Source of the DNA: an uncultured Phascolarctobacterium sp.
Lineage (GTDB): Bacteria; Bacillota; Negativicutes; Acidaminococcales; Acidaminococcaceae
Length of the DNA: 64,000 bases
Reading direction: 5' to 3'
Assembly: GCA_900545025.1 (NCBI GenBank)
Contig: UQXH01000003.1
Location: 49,482 to 113,481 of the forward strand
Shown here piece after piece: positions 16,643-25,914 of the stretch (positions within the stretch are counted from its first letter, which is position 1; every line of letters begins with the position of its first letter). The notes under the pieces were generated by a model. That model was not told the origin of the DNA and searched no databases. It saw only the letters and a program-made list of their open reading frames with translations. The position numbers and the translations under genes are program-made.

Positions 16643-18214
16643 ATGTCACGTAAACTAAGTTTAATTGCCTGCCTGGGAGCTGCGCTCTGTCTCTGGATGC
16701 AGCCGGTGCAGGCTAAAAAACTAAATATTATCTATGTACCGCTGGACAACCGTCCCGTCTGCTATGATTACGTACAGCAGACAATGGAGGCAACCGGCTG
16801 CAATATCATCATGCCGCCGGAAAAATTCATTGCCAACAGCAGCAGTAGCGGCGACCCGGAAGCTATCTGGGACTGGCTGCAGAACAAAGCGCCCAAAGCA
16901 GATGCTGCCGTCATCAGCACCGACAGCCTGATTTACGGCGGACTGGTTGCTTCCCGTACTCACAACATACCCCAGGAAGTGCTTACGGCACGGCTGGAAC
17001 GCTTAAACGCTTTGCAGCATAAGCTTCCCATCAAGCTCTATGTATTTTCTACTATTATGCGCACCCCCCGCGCCAGCTTCGGCCGGGTAGAGCCGCCTTA
17101 TTACAGCCAGGTAGGCCCTGCTATCTTTGCTTACAGCGAGCTGTTGGACAAAGCAGACAGCCGCACGCTGCCTCTTGCCGAACAGCTGACCAAGCAGGCG
17201 CTGGAGCGCAACCTGCATCAGGCTGACTTAGGCGACTGGCTCAAACGCCGCAAAAAAAATCTGGATGTCAATTACGAGCTGGCCGCCATGGCTAATAATG
17301 GACGCTTTCATTATCTGGCTATCGGCAAGGATGATAACGCGCCTTTATCTGCTACGCATCTGGAAGCACGCAAGATAAATTTCCGTACCTTTAATATGGG
17401 GCACGGCGTTTTTCAGATCCTGCCCGGTGTGGACCAGCTGGGGCTGCTGCTGCTGACCAGGGCCTATAACGAGGCTAACGGCCTTACGCCGTCCGTCTAC
17501 CCGCTGTACAGCGGCGGTGTCGGCGCAGCTACGTTGCCCCAGTACAGCGACGTGCGCCTGCAGGATTCCGTACCGCAGCAGATTGACGCTGCCGGAGCCG
17601 TAGTTGCCGCTGCCGCAGCAGACGCTGATCTGGTACTGGCCCTAAATACTCCTCCTGACGGCATCGTACGTGATTCCACGGCAGGCTCCAACCAATTTTT
17701 TGCATCGGCAGAAAACAAAAAATTTGTCCGCACCCTGCAAGCTACCCTTGACGGGGGCGCCAGAGTTTCTTTGGCTGATGTAAGCTATTCCAACGGCGCC
17801 GACAACGGCTTTATGGATCAACTGGCTAAAGCAGGCCAGCTGGAACGTCTGATCGCCTATAACGGCTGGAATACGGCAGACAATACCGTCGGCTACGCCA
17901 TCTCCCAAGGTCTGCTGGCTGCCGCTATGTCTAAAACTGCCGCCGACAAGCTGATGCGTCAGCGTCTTATCGACGACTGGTTTTATCAGAGCAACGCCCG
18001 CTGCCGTATCTCCGTACTGCTGGAACAATACAGCCGCGAAGATTTAAAATACGACCTGGGCGCAGGCGAGAAACCGGTATTGAATGAAGTAATCTCTGAC
18101 TGCAATCTGCTGGCAGATAAATACAGTTTTACCCGTAATACTGATTTTTCCTTGAGTTTTCCCTGGCATCGTCTGTTTGAGGTCGATGTGGAAATCAATA
18201 ATAAAAAGAAATAA
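16643..18214 (+). CDS. DUF4127 family protein, exported (paralogue 1)
   Basis: 523-residue protein of unknown function. An N-terminal signal peptide (about 1-24, cleavage after VQA) suggests export to the periplasm. Conserved family blocks are visible: PLDNRPVCYDY (about 33), STDSLIYGGLVASR (about 92), FSTIMRTPRASFG, IGKDDNAPLSA and AYNGWNTADNTVGYA. The ordered Asp/Asn/Arg motifs look like an enzyme active site, but no activity can be assigned. A second, divergent copy lies at 31372-33003. It is a single-gene unit between the thrS leader and a bidirectional terminator. Confidence 0.85.
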   Translation: MSRKLSLIACLGAALCLWMQPVQAKKLNIIYVPLDNRPVCYDYVQQTMEATGCNIIMPPEKFIANSSSSGDPEAIWDWLQNKAPKADAAVISTDSLIYGGLVASRTHNIPQEVLTARLERLNALQHKLPIKLYVFSTIMRTPRASFGRVEPPYYSQVGPAIFAYSELLDKADSRTLPLAEQLTKQALERNLHQADLGDWLKRRKKNLDVNYELAAMANNGRFHYLAIGKDDNAPLSATHLEARKINFRTFNMGHGVFQILPGVDQLGLLLLTRAYNEANGLTPSVYPLYSGGVGAATLPQYSDVRLQDSVPQQIDAAGAVVAAAAADADLVLALNTPPDGIVRDSTAGSNQFFASAENKKFVRTLQATLDGGARVSLADVSYSNGADNGFMDQLAKAGQLERLIAYNGWNTADNTVGYAISQGLLAAAMSKTAADKLMRQRLIDDWFYQSNARCRISVLLEQYSREDLKYDLGAGEKPVLNEVISDCNLLADKYSFTRNTDFSLSFPWHRLFEVDVEINNKKK

Positions 18215-18252
18215 AAAATGCAGCTTTACTTTCAGTAAAGCTGCATTTTTTA
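18213..18252. terminator. Bidirectional terminator between DUF4127 gene 1 and rnc
   Basis: Long perfect stem AAAAATGCAGCTTTACT / AGTAAAGCTGCATTTTT with A and T flanks. It ends the DUF4127 gene and the converging fab-rnc operon. Confidence 0.92.
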
Positions 18253-18253
18253 T

Positions 18254-18985
18254 TTAGACTATGAAGTTCTTACACAAAGGTACATCCATTCTTTCCAACG
18301 CATTCCTTGCCGCATGCTGCTCGGCTTCCTTTTTAGTCCTGCCGTCGCCGCTGCCGATAACCTTTCCCTTCATGGCAACCTCGGAGGAAAACACCTTATT
18401 GTGCTCCGGCCCGCTGCTGCCTACCAGACGGTAAGTTATCTCGACATCGCCCTCCTGCTGCAGATATTCCTGCAGGCGCGTCTTATAGTCGCTGCAGATG
18501 CCATGCGTACAGATATAATCAATCTCGCTGCGCATCATAGCCAGCAGGAAGCTCTGCGCCTTGGCAAAGCCCTGGTCAAGATAGTAAGCGCCAAGCACAG
18601 ACTCAAAGGCATCAGCAAGTAAAGACGGACGCTCGCGGCCGCCGCTCAGCTCTTCTCCCTTGCCTAAGAGCAGGAAGTCTCCCAATCTGATTTTCTTGGC
18701 ATACTCGAATAAGGATGCCTCGCAGACCAGATGGGCACGCAGCTTAGTCAGCTGACCTTCGTTAAGCTCTGGGAAATTACTGTACATATAGGTGCTGACA
18801 ATGACGCTCAAGACAGAATCGCCGAGGAACTCTATCCGCTCGTTATGCTGCGGCTTAGGCATAGCCTTAGCTTCATGGGCATAGGACGTATGCGTCAGCG
18901 CCATATCCAGCAGTGACAAGTCCTGCATCTCTATACCCAGCCAGCTGCAGAAGCTCTGCAGCTGCTGTGTACGTTTTTTCTGCAT
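18254..18985 (-). CDS. rnc: Ribonuclease III
   Basis: 243-residue double-strand-specific endoribonuclease for rRNA and mRNA processing. The RIII signature NERIEFLGDSVL (about 43-54) and second acidic site DAFESVLGAYYLDQG are present, followed by a C-terminal dsRNA-binding domain (about 160-232, GRTKKEAEQHAARNAL). Last gene of the fapR-fab operon, 17 bp after fabF, an arrangement common in Firmicutes. Confidence 0.96.
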   Translation of the reverse strand: MQKKRTQQLQSFCSWLGIEMQDLSLLDMALTHTSYAHEAKAMPKPQHNERIEFLGDSVLSVIVSTYMYSNFPELNEGQLTKLRAHLVCEASLFEYAKKIRLGDFLLLGKGEELSGGRERPSLLADAFESVLGAYYLDQGFAKAQSFLLAMMRSEIDYICTHGICSDYKTRLQEYLQQEGDVEITYRLVGSSGPEHNKVFSSEVAMKGKVIGSGDGRTKKEAEQHAARNALERMDVPLCKNFIV

Positions 18986-19002
18986 CTTTATCTACCCGTT
19001 TC

Positions 19003-20253
19003 TTAATCTTCGTATTTTTTGAAGATAATGCAGGCGTTATGACCACCAAAGCCCAGATTGTTGCTCAAAGCAGTCTTTACTTCTGCTTTACGGGCTACAT
19101 TCGGAACATAGTCCAAATCAAGCTCTTCTTCGGTATCAGGATCGCGATAGTTGATGGTCGGAGGAATTACGCCGTTTTCAATGGTCAGCACGGTAGCAAT
19201 AGCTTCTACACCGCCTGCTGCACCCAGCAGATGACCGATCATGGATTTATTGGAGCTTACTGCCAGTTTATAAGCGTGTTCGCCGAATACTTTCTTAATA
19301 GCGATGGTTTCACCCAAATCGTTACGATGGGTAGAAGTACCATGAGCATTGATATAATCAAGTTCTTCCGGTTTCATACCAGCATCTTTGAGCGCTGCTT
19401 CAAAGCACAGTGCCGGCATCTCGCCGCTCGGATCGGGAGCAGTGATGTGGTAAGCATCGCAGTTCAGGCCATAGCCTACCAGCTCAGCATAAATGTGAGC
19501 GCCGCGGGCTTTAGCGTGTTCCAGTTCTTCCAGTACCATTACGCCGGCGCCCTCGCCCATTACGAAGCCGTCGCGTTTCTTGTCAAACGGGCAGGAAGCT
19601 TCTTCAGGATGCTCGTTGTTGGTAGACAGCGCCTTCATATTGGCAAAGCCTGCAACAGCGATAGGAGAAATAGCAGCTTCGGTGCCGCCGGCCAGCATTA
19701 CGTCAGCATCGCCGTATTGAATGGTACGGAAAGCATCGCCGATGCAGTTGGTACCGGTAGCACAAGCGGTTACGATTGCAGTGTTAGGGCCTTTGAAGCC
19801 GTAAGCAATACCGATCTGACCTGCCGGCATATTAGGAATCTCCATCGGGATAAAGAACGGGCTGATCTTGCTCGGGCCTTTATCACCATATTTCAGGGAC
19901 TGTTCCAGGAAGGTGTGGATACCGCCGATGCCGGTACCTACGCAGACGCCGCAGCGAACCGGGTCGATTTTTTCCAGATCCAGTTTGGAATCTTCCAGCG
20001 CCAGTTTAGCAGCAGCTACTGCAAACTGGGTAACGCGGTCCATACGTTTGCCTTCTTTTTTATCGCCGTAGTCAGCAAAATCAAAATCTTTTACTTCAGC
20101 AGCAATCTTAACAGTGAAATCAGCAGGGTCAAACTGGGTGATAGTACCGATACCGGATTTGCCGGCAGTCAGGTTTTCCCAGAAAGTATCCTTACCTGTA
20201 CCGATAGGAGTAATCGGGCCAACGCCTGTTACTACAACTCTTCTTTTACTCAA
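19003..20253 (-). CDS. fabF: 3-oxoacyl-ACP synthase II
   Basis: Elongating ketosynthase of type II fatty acid synthesis. The Cys-His-His triad is seen in VTACATGTNCIG (Cys about 164), NAHGTSTHRND (His) and SSNKSMIGHLLGAAGG (His). 416 residues, full length. It follows fabK by 17 bp. Confidence 0.97.
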   Translation of the reverse strand: MSKRRVVVTGVGPITPIGTGKDTFWENLTAGKSGIGTITQFDPADFTVKIAAEVKDFDFADYGDKKEGKRMDRVTQFAVAAAKLALEDSKLDLEKIDPVRCGVCVGTGIGGIHTFLEQSLKYGDKGPSKISPFFIPMEIPNMPAGQIGIAYGFKGPNTAIVTACATGTNCIGDAFRTIQYGDADVMLAGGTEAAISPIAVAGFANMKALSTNNEHPEEASCPFDKKRDGFVMGEGAGVMVLEELEHAKARGAHIYAELVGYGLNCDAYHITAPDPSGEMPALCFEAALKDAGMKPEELDYINAHGTSTHRNDLGETIAIKKVFGEHAYKLAVSSNKSMIGHLLGAAGGVEAIATVLTIENGVIPPTINYRDPDTEEELDLDYVPNVARKAEVKTALSNNLGFGGHNACIIFKKYED

Positions 20254-20270
20254 AATGCTTCACCTCGAAA

Positions 20271-21224
20271 TTAAATTTTTTCTATATCTGCTTTCAATCT
20301 TCTGAAAATTTCCTTAACCGGTAAAATTTCCTTGATCTTCCACATATTTGCTCCGGTAAATACCAGACCGGTTTCCACATCGCCCTGCTGAGCGCGCGTC
20401 AGCGCACGGATAATGCAGAAGCTGTGCGTGCAGTGCTTTAAGCAGGCATCGCAGACAGTCGGCTTGGGAGCTTTATTTTCTAAAGATAATTGGGCAAAAG
20501 GATTCCTGATAGCTCTGCCTTTATAACCTACCGGGCTGTCAATCTGCACAACATCTTCTTTTTTCATTTTCAGATAAAATTCCTTGAGCGCAGGCGCGCC
20601 GTTGGATTCTTCACTGGCAGCAAAGCGACTGCCCATTTGTACGCCGCTGGCGCCAAGCTTCAGCAGTTCAGCCACATCGTTGCCGTCGATAGCGCCGCCG
20701 GCAGCGATAACAGGTATCTTGACCGCCTTGACGATTTCCGGCAGGATTTCTTTGATGGACTGCTGCGTACCCAGATGACCGCCAGCCTCTGTACCTTCGA
20801 CAACGATGGCGGAAGCACCCAGTTTTTCCGATATTTTAGCCAGTTTGACAGATGAAACAATCGGCACGATCTCTACGCCGTATTCTCGTCCGACGGCGAA
20901 AATATCTCTTGAAAAACCGGCGCCGGCAACTATCAGATCAATTTTCTCTTGTGCGGCAGTAGTAATCAGGCCTAAAAATTCTCTGGCTGCAACCATGGCA
21001 TTGATACCGATAATGCCCTTCCCGCCGGTCAGCTCTCTGGCCAGACGGATTTCTTTACGCAGCTCGTCGAATTCCATTCCGGAAGCAGCAATCAAGCCTA
21101 TGCCTCCCTCGTTTGCCACGGCAGCAGCGAGCCGCGCAGTGGACAGCCTGATAGCCATACCTCCTTGTACTATCGGCATTTCAGCAACAAGCTTACCGAT
21201 TTTCAGCACTGGTAATTTCAACAA
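20271..21224 (-). CDS. fabK: FMN-dependent enoyl-ACP reductase II (FabK-type / nitronate monooxygenase family) with C-terminal Cys cluster
   Basis: TIM-barrel flavoprotein of the NPD family. N-terminal PIVQGGMAIRLSTARLAAAVANEGG and the FMN-binding segments EGTEAGGHLG and AAGGAIDGNDVAELLKLGASGVQMGSRF are typical. Its place between acpP and fabF, with no other enoyl reductase in the operon, indicates FabK: the last step of each elongation cycle using NAD(P)H. Unlike textbook FabK it carries CDACLKHCTHSFC at about 263-275, which could bind an Fe-S cluster. Start is TTG (21224 or 21221) after GGGGGA. Confidence 0.85.
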   Translation of the reverse strand: MLKLPVLKIGKLVAEMPIVQGGMAIRLSTARLAAAVANEGGIGLIAASGMEFDELRKEIRLARELTGGKGIIGINAMVAAREFLGLITTAAQEKIDLIVAGAGFSRDIFAVGREYGVEIVPIVSSVKLAKISEKLGASAIVVEGTEAGGHLGTQQSIKEILPEIVKAVKIPVIAAGGAIDGNDVAELLKLGASGVQMGSRFAASEESNGAPALKEFYLKMKKEDVVQIDSPVGYKGRAIRNPFAQLSLENKAPKPTVCDACLKHCTHSFCIIRALTRAQQGDVETGLVFTGANMWKIKEILPVKEIFRRLKADIEKI

Positions 21225-21260
21225 ATATCCCCCATTTCAGGACCATACAGCAGCTTTTGT

Positions 21261-21282
21261 CGGAGAGCCCGCAGGCTCTCCG
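21261..21282 (-). promoter_or_regulatory. Intercistronic hairpin between acpP and fabK
   Basis: Perfect 9-bp GC-rich stem CGGAGAGCC / GGCTCTCCG with a 4-nt loop and no T run. It is not a classical terminator; it may protect the upstream acpP mRNA 3' end or dampen fabK expression. Confidence 0.6.
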
Positions 21283-21305
21283 TAAAGCATGTAAAGCTCA
21301 TTGTC

Positions 21306-21536
21306 TTATTTTTCTTCTTCCAACAGTTTAACTGCATCAGCAACTGTACGGATTTTTTCAGCTTTTTCATCAGGAATTTCAACGCCGAATTCTTCTTCAA
21401 AAGCCATGATCAGTTCAACAATATCCAGAGAGTCCGCACCGAGGTCATCGATGAAAGCGGATTCCATCTTTACTTCGTCAGCGTCAACGCTCAGTTGTTC
21501 AACAGTAATATCTCTTACTTTTTCGAAAGTGCTCAT
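21306..21536 (-). CDS. acpP: Acyl carrier protein
   Basis: 76-residue acidic ACP carrying growing acyl chains. The 4'-phosphopantetheine Ser lies in GADSLDIVEL (about residue 36). GGAGGTGA precedes tandem GTG-ATG codons; I use the ATG, giving the usual MSTFEKV start. It lies between fabG and fabK. Confidence 0.97.
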   Translation of the reverse strand: MSTFEKVRDITVEQLSVDADEVKMESAFIDDLGADSLDIVELIMAFEEEFGVEIPDEKAEKIRTVADAVKLLEEEK

Positions 21537-21578
21537 CACGATTCACCTCCTTCCAAGAATAAATTGCATGCTGCATTA

Positions 21579-22322
21579 TTACATTACCATACCACCGTCA
21601 ACATGTAAAGTCTGTCCGGTTATATAATTGGCGTCATCGCTCACAAGGAACAAGACAGCCTTGGCAATATCCTCGGTTTCGCCCAGGCGGTTCAGCGGGA
21701 TGCCTGCCACCAGGTTTTCAACCACTTTTTCGGAAAGCACGCTGGTCATATCGGTCTTGATAAAACCAGGCGCTACGGCATTAACATTGATGCCGCGGGC
21801 AGCAACTTCTTTGGCTACGGCCTTAGTAAAGCCGATTACGCCGGCTTTCGCAGCAGCGTAGTTAGCCTGACCGGCATTGCCCATCAGTCCGACAACGGAG
21901 CTGATGCTGACAATGCGTCCGTATTTTTGTTTCATCATATATTTTACCGCAGCTTTGGTGCAGTTGAAAACCCCTTTAAGGTTTGTAGTCAGAACTGCAT
22001 CCCAATCTGCTTCTTTCATGCGCATCAGGAGACCATCGCGGGTAATGCCGGCATTGTTGACCAGGATGTCAATGCGGCCGAATTCCTTAACGACTTCGTC
22101 GATCATGGCGGTGCTTGCTTCATGAGAAGAAATATCTGCCTGTACTATGATAGCCTTGCGGCCCATAGCTTCGATTTCAGCGGCAACTTCTTTAGCCGCA
22201 GCTTCGCTGCCGGCATAGTTGACAGCAACGTCTGCGCCTTCAGCAGCCAGAGCCAGGGCGATAGCGCGGCCAATACCGCGGGAAGCGCCGGTTACGAGAG
22301 CTTTTTTGCCTTCTAATCTCAT
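21579..22322 (-). CDS. fabG: 3-oxoacyl-ACP reductase
   Basis: NADPH-dependent SDR reducing 3-oxoacyl-ACP. TGASRGIGRAIALALA is the cofactor motif, NNAG follows, and the catalytic Ser-Tyr-Lys is seen in SISSVVGLMGNAGQANYAAAKAG. 247 residues from the ATG at 22322, which lies one base after the fabD stop; the upstream in-frame ATG would overlap fabD. Confidence 0.97.
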   Translation of the reverse strand: MRLEGKKALVTGASRGIGRAIALALAAEGADVAVNYAGSEAAAKEVAAEIEAMGRKAIIVQADISSHEASTAMIDEVVKEFGRIDILVNNAGITRDGLLMRMKEADWDAVLTTNLKGVFNCTKAAVKYMMKQKYGRIVSISSVVGLMGNAGQANYAAAKAGVIGFTKAVAKEVAARGINVNAVAPGFIKTDMTSVLSEKVVENLVAGIPLNRLGETEDIAKAVLFLVSDDANYITGQTLHVDGGMVM

Positions 22323-22323
22323 T

Positions 22324-23271
22324 TTATTTGTCCCCCTGTAATTGTGCAAGAGTTTTTTCCAGACTTTCAGGATCTTCTACGTTCAGAGCAGGCAGGCCTT
22401 TGGCAATCTTCTTGGTAAAGCCGGTCAGCACCTTGCCGGGGCCTACTTCAACAAAGGTATCTACGCCGCCGGCAACCATGTTGCGTACGGAGGTTTCCCA
22501 GAGTACGGGCATAGCAGCCTGTTTAACCAGCAGTTCTTTAATCTGTGCGCCGCTGGTAACTTCCTGCGCGGTTACGTTGGCAACAACGGGGATAACAGCG
22601 TCGGAAATATTGATAGGTGCCAGTACTTCGGCAAGGCGTTCGGAAGCGGGCTGCATCAGTGTGCTGTGGAAAGGAGCGCTTACAGGCAGCAGGATGGCAC
22701 GTTTGGCGCCTGCTGCTTTCAAAGCTTCAATAGCTTTATTAACAGCGCCGACAGCGCCTGCGATTACTACCTGTCCGGGGCAGTTAAAGTTAACAGCCTG
22801 TACAGCTTCTCCGCTTTCAGCTTCTACGCTGCGGCAGATTTCTACAATCTGCTCGCTTTCCAGGCCCAGTACGGCAGCCATGCTGCCTTCGCCTACAGGA
22901 ACAGCTTCCTGCATGAACTGGCCGCGTTTGCGTACAATACGTACTGCATCGGCAAAAGCCAGCGCGCCTGCGTTAACCAGCGCGGAATATTCGCCCAGGC
23001 TGTGACCTGCGGCAACAGCGCAGCTTACGCCATGTTCTTTGAGCACAGCAGCACAGGCGGTGCTGGCAGTCAGGATAGCGGGCTGGGTGTTGTAGGTCAG
23101 ACGCAGCTGGTCTTCAGGACCTTCAAAACACATCTTAGTAATAGAAAAGCCCAGTGCTTCGTCAGCTTCTTCAAAAACACGTTTGGCAACAGGATATTGA
23201 TCGTAGAACGCTTTGCACATACCTACGGTCTGGGAACCCTGTCCAGGGAATACAAAAGCAACTTTACTCAT
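22324..23271 (-). CDS. fabD: Malonyl-CoA:ACP transacylase
   Basis: Transfers malonyl from CoA to ACP. Motifs: FPGQGSQ at the N-terminus, nucleophile Ser in GHSLGEYSAL (about 90) and the catalytic His in APFHSTLM. 315 residues. The start at 23271 has GGAGG 8 nt upstream; the longer frame to 23286 does not. Confidence 0.96.
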   Translation of the reverse strand: MSKVAFVFPGQGSQTVGMCKAFYDQYPVAKRVFEEADEALGFSITKMCFEGPEDQLRLTYNTQPAILTASTACAAVLKEHGVSCAVAAGHSLGEYSALVNAGALAFADAVRIVRKRGQFMQEAVPVGEGSMAAVLGLESEQIVEICRSVEAESGEAVQAVNFNCPGQVVIAGAVGAVNKAIEALKAAGAKRAILLPVSAPFHSTLMQPASERLAEVLAPINISDAVIPVVANVTAQEVTSGAQIKELLVKQAAMPVLWETSVRNMVAGGVDTFVEVGPGKVLTGFTKKIAKGLPALNVEDPESLEKTLAQLQGDK

Positions 23272-23313
23272 TGAAATCGCCTCCACTTAGCAAGATTTTA
23301 TCACACACAAAGA

Positions 23314-24303
23314 TTATTTACTCCATTTTAAAACGATTGCCGCCCAGGTCAGGCCTGCGCCGAAGCCTACCAGCAGGACATTGTCGCCTTTTTTTAGCGC
23401 GCCAGCCTGCTGTGCTTCGCACAGCGCGATGGGAATAGAAGCAGCAGAGGTATTGGCGTATTTATCAACATTAACCCATACTTTTTCCATCGGCGCTTTC
23501 AGGCGTTTGGCTGCAGAAGTAATAATACGCATATTCGCCTGATGAGGCACCAAGAGGTCCAGTTCTTCCGGCTTCATACCGGCTTTAGCCAGGGCACGTT
23601 TAGCGGTCTTGCCCATAATCTGGATAGCAAACTTGAAGACTTCCGGTCCGTTCATATGGATGGTATGCTCATTATTTTCCACTGTTTCCGGGCTGGCAGG
23701 TTTACGGCTGCCGCCTGCAGGCTGGAACAGATATTTGCCGCCGCTGCCGTCAGAGCCAAGGTCGATACCCAGCACGCCCAGTCCGTCTTCAACGACGCCT
23801 ACGACAGCTGCACCTGCGCCGTCGCCGAACAGTACGCAGGTATTGCGGTCTTTCCAGTTCATAATGCGGGACAAGGTTTCCGCGCCGATAATCAGCGCCT
23901 TATTATACAGCCCGCTCTTAATCATCTGGCTGGCAACACCGAGGCTGTAAACAAAGCCGCTGCAGCCTGCGGACAAGTCAAACGCAGCAGCATTCTTCGC
24001 GCCAATTCTGTCCTGAATCAGGCAGGCAGTAGACGGGAAAGCATGGTCAGGAGAAGCGGTTGCCACGATTACCAGGTCGATTTCCTCGGGAGAAACGCCT
24101 GCATCAGCCAGCGCATTCTGAGCTGCTTTAAGCGACAAATCAGAAGTAGCTTCACCTTCAGCGGCAATATGACGCTGTTTGATGCCGGTACGTTCTGTAA
24201 TCCATTCATCGCTGGTATCTACCATTTTTTCCAAATCAAAATTTGTTAAAGTTTTTTCCGGAACATAGTAACCAATTCCTAAAATACCAACAGATCTCAT
24301 CAT
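23314..24303 (-). CDS. fabH: 3-oxoacyl-ACP synthase III
   Basis: Initiating ketosynthase condensing acyl-CoA with malonyl-ACP. Active-site Cys in FDLSAGCSGFVYSL, His in LLVPHQANMRII and Asn in YANTSAASIPIAL. 329 residues. Its start overlaps the plsX stop (ATGATGA arrangement), indicating translational coupling. Confidence 0.97.
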   Translation of the reverse strand: MMRSVGILGIGYYVPEKTLTNFDLEKMVDTSDEWITERTGIKQRHIAAEGEATSDLSLKAAQNALADAGVSPEEIDLVIVATASPDHAFPSTACLIQDRIGAKNAAAFDLSAGCSGFVYSLGVASQMIKSGLYNKALIIGAETLSRIMNWKDRNTCVLFGDGAGAAVVGVVEDGLGVLGIDLGSDGSGGKYLFQPAGGSRKPASPETVENNEHTIHMNGPEVFKFAIQIMGKTAKRALAKAGMKPEELDLLVPHQANMRIITSAAKRLKAPMEKVWVNVDKYANTSAASIPIALCEAQQAGALKKGDNVLLVGFGAGLTWAAIVLKWSK

Positions 24304-25325
24304 TGATTTATTTCCTCATTTCTTTCGTGAGCTTCGGCTATTTTCTGACCGATAATATGTACAACATCTTTTTCTACAAAATCCATCGCCACACCGATAG
24401 CACTGGTAATGGCTTTTGCTTTAGAACTGCCGTGGCAGATGATGAACGGAGCGCGCACGCCTAAAAGAAGCGCGCCGCCATATTCAGCCGGGTCCAGGCG
24501 TTTTTTCAGCTTCTTCATGGCCGGTTTGATTAAAAGTCCGCCCAGCTTTGCCAGCACGCCGCCATTTAAGATAGCTTCTTTAATCAGCTTCATGATAGCG
24601 CTGGCCAGCCCTTCCGCAAATTTTAAGACGACATTGCCCACAAAGCCGTCGCACACAACTACATCCACAGTACCCTTGTTGATGTCGCGGCCTTCCACAT
24701 TACCGATAAAGTTTATCTGCTTAGCTTTTTTTAACAGCGGATAGGTCGCCAGGGCCTGTTCATTACCTTTAGTTTCTTCTTCACCGATATTCAAAAGTCC
24801 TACCCGGGGATTAGCAATATGCAGCATTTTTTCTGCATAGACGCTGCCCATGATAGCGCTCTGCACCATATGCTCAGGTTTGGCATCAACTTTTGCGCCG
24901 CTGTCCAGCACCACGGTAGTACCGGTCAGGCTGGGAATCGGGGTAGCAATAGCCGGTCTTTCTATACCTTTGATCCTGCCCAGACAGAACAAGGCTGCAG
25001 CTACAGCCGCTCCCGTGCTGCCGGAAGAAACAAGCGCGTCGCATTCCTTATTGCGCAGCATTCTGGCTGCCACTACGATAGAAGCATCCTTCTTAGATTT
25101 TACTGCGATAGCCGGATGTTCGTCCATAGCAATAACCTCTCCTGCATGATGGATGGTAATGCGCTCATCCTTATCTGCGTGATATTCCCGCAGCAGCTCC
25201 CTGATAATAGTCTCGTCACCTACGAGCACCGTTTCGCAGCCGAAAGCCTTAACAGCATTAACAGCCCCCAAAACAAGCTCTTTCGGGCCGTAATCCGTAC
25301 CCATGACGTCTACTGCAATCTTCAT
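24300..25325 (-). CDS. plsX: Phosphate acyltransferase PlsX
   Basis: Makes acyl-phosphate from acyl-ACP, the first committed substrate for PlsY in phospholipid synthesis. N-terminus MKIAVDVMGTDYGPKELVLGAV is diagnostic, and the conserved SSGSTGAAVAAALF segment follows. 341 residues. It overlaps fapR by one base and fabH by four, linking fatty acid and membrane lipid synthesis. Confidence 0.96.
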   Translation of the reverse strand: MKIAVDVMGTDYGPKELVLGAVNAVKAFGCETVLVGDETIIRELLREYHADKDERITIHHAGEVIAMDEHPAIAVKSKKDASIVVAARMLRNKECDALVSSGSTGAAVAAALFCLGRIKGIERPAIATPIPSLTGTTVVLDSGAKVDAKPEHMVQSAIMGSVYAEKMLHIANPRVGLLNIGEEETKGNEQALATYPLLKKAKQINFIGNVEGRDINKGTVDVVVCDGFVGNVVLKFAEGLASAIMKLIKEAILNGGVLAKLGGLLIKPAMKKLKKRLDPAEYGGALLLGVRAPFIICHGSSKAKAITSAIGVAMDFVEKDVVHIIGQKIAEAHERNEEINQ

Positions 25326-25903
25326 TATTTCTGCTTCCTTTCATTATCATCTAGCGATACGATAATAAATTTAGCTCGGAAAACTTCTTCATTATTGTTC
25401 CTTATCTTAACCCAGATAAAATATTTATCGTTACGGCGCCTGATTACTTCCGCCTTGGCTACCAACGTCGCTCCCGCATATACCGGCACCTTATATTTTA
25501 CATTGCCCACACCGGTCAGTGCAGCCTGCGCGTCCACCACGGCCAAAGCCAGTGTATCTGCCATGGCGAACATATAATAGCCGCGCGCTACGCCGGTTTT
25601 TTCCAGCACCATTTCCTGGGTAATCTTCAAAGTGGAAATACCGACCTTATTCAGCTCCAGGTCGATAAGTTCGCCGACAATATCCTTTTTGTCAATGGCA
25701 CGTACCTTGGTCTGCGCATCCTCTGCCATATGACGCGTACGCTCACGCAGCTCGGGTATGCCCAGCGCGATGCGGTCAAGGCGGATGGTCTGAACGCTTA
25801 CCTGCAAAGTCCTTGCCAACTGCTCGTCAGTAAGGAACGGATTATCCAGCAGCAGCTTCTTTAACCGTTCGTGGCGTATTAACTTTTTCGAAGAGTTCAT
25901 CAT
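25325..25903 (-). CDS. fapR: Fatty acid and phospholipid biosynthesis regulator FapR
   Basis: 192-residue repressor of lipid synthesis that releases DNA on binding malonyl-CoA. N-terminal helix-turn-helix about 10-50 (LLDNPFLTDEQLARTLQVSVQTIRLDR, close to the family signature) and a C-terminal hot-dog ligand domain about 85-185 (GVARGYYMFAMADTLALAVVD). First gene of the operon, with a matching operator in its own promoter. FapR is typical of Firmicutes. Confidence 0.94.
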   Translation of the reverse strand: MMNSSKKLIRHERLKKLLLDNPFLTDEQLARTLQVSVQTIRLDRIALGIPELRERTRHMAEDAQTKVRAIDKKDIVGELIDLELNKVGISTLKITQEMVLEKTGVARGYYMFAMADTLALAVVDAQAALTGVGNVKYKVPVYAGATLVAKAEVIRRRNDKYFIWVKIRNNNEEVFRAKFIIVSLDDNERKQK

Positions 25904-25914
25904 CTCACCTACTT

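Noticed and set aside
18913..20274. 453-codon open frame opposite fabF
   Set aside because: The antisense frame is open because of codon bias in fabF; the translation lacks recognisable domains.
20271..21224. Nitronate monooxygenase as the primary role of the FMN enzyme
   Set aside because: Family resemblance allows it, but the position between acpP and fabF and the lack of another enoyl reductase favour FabK.
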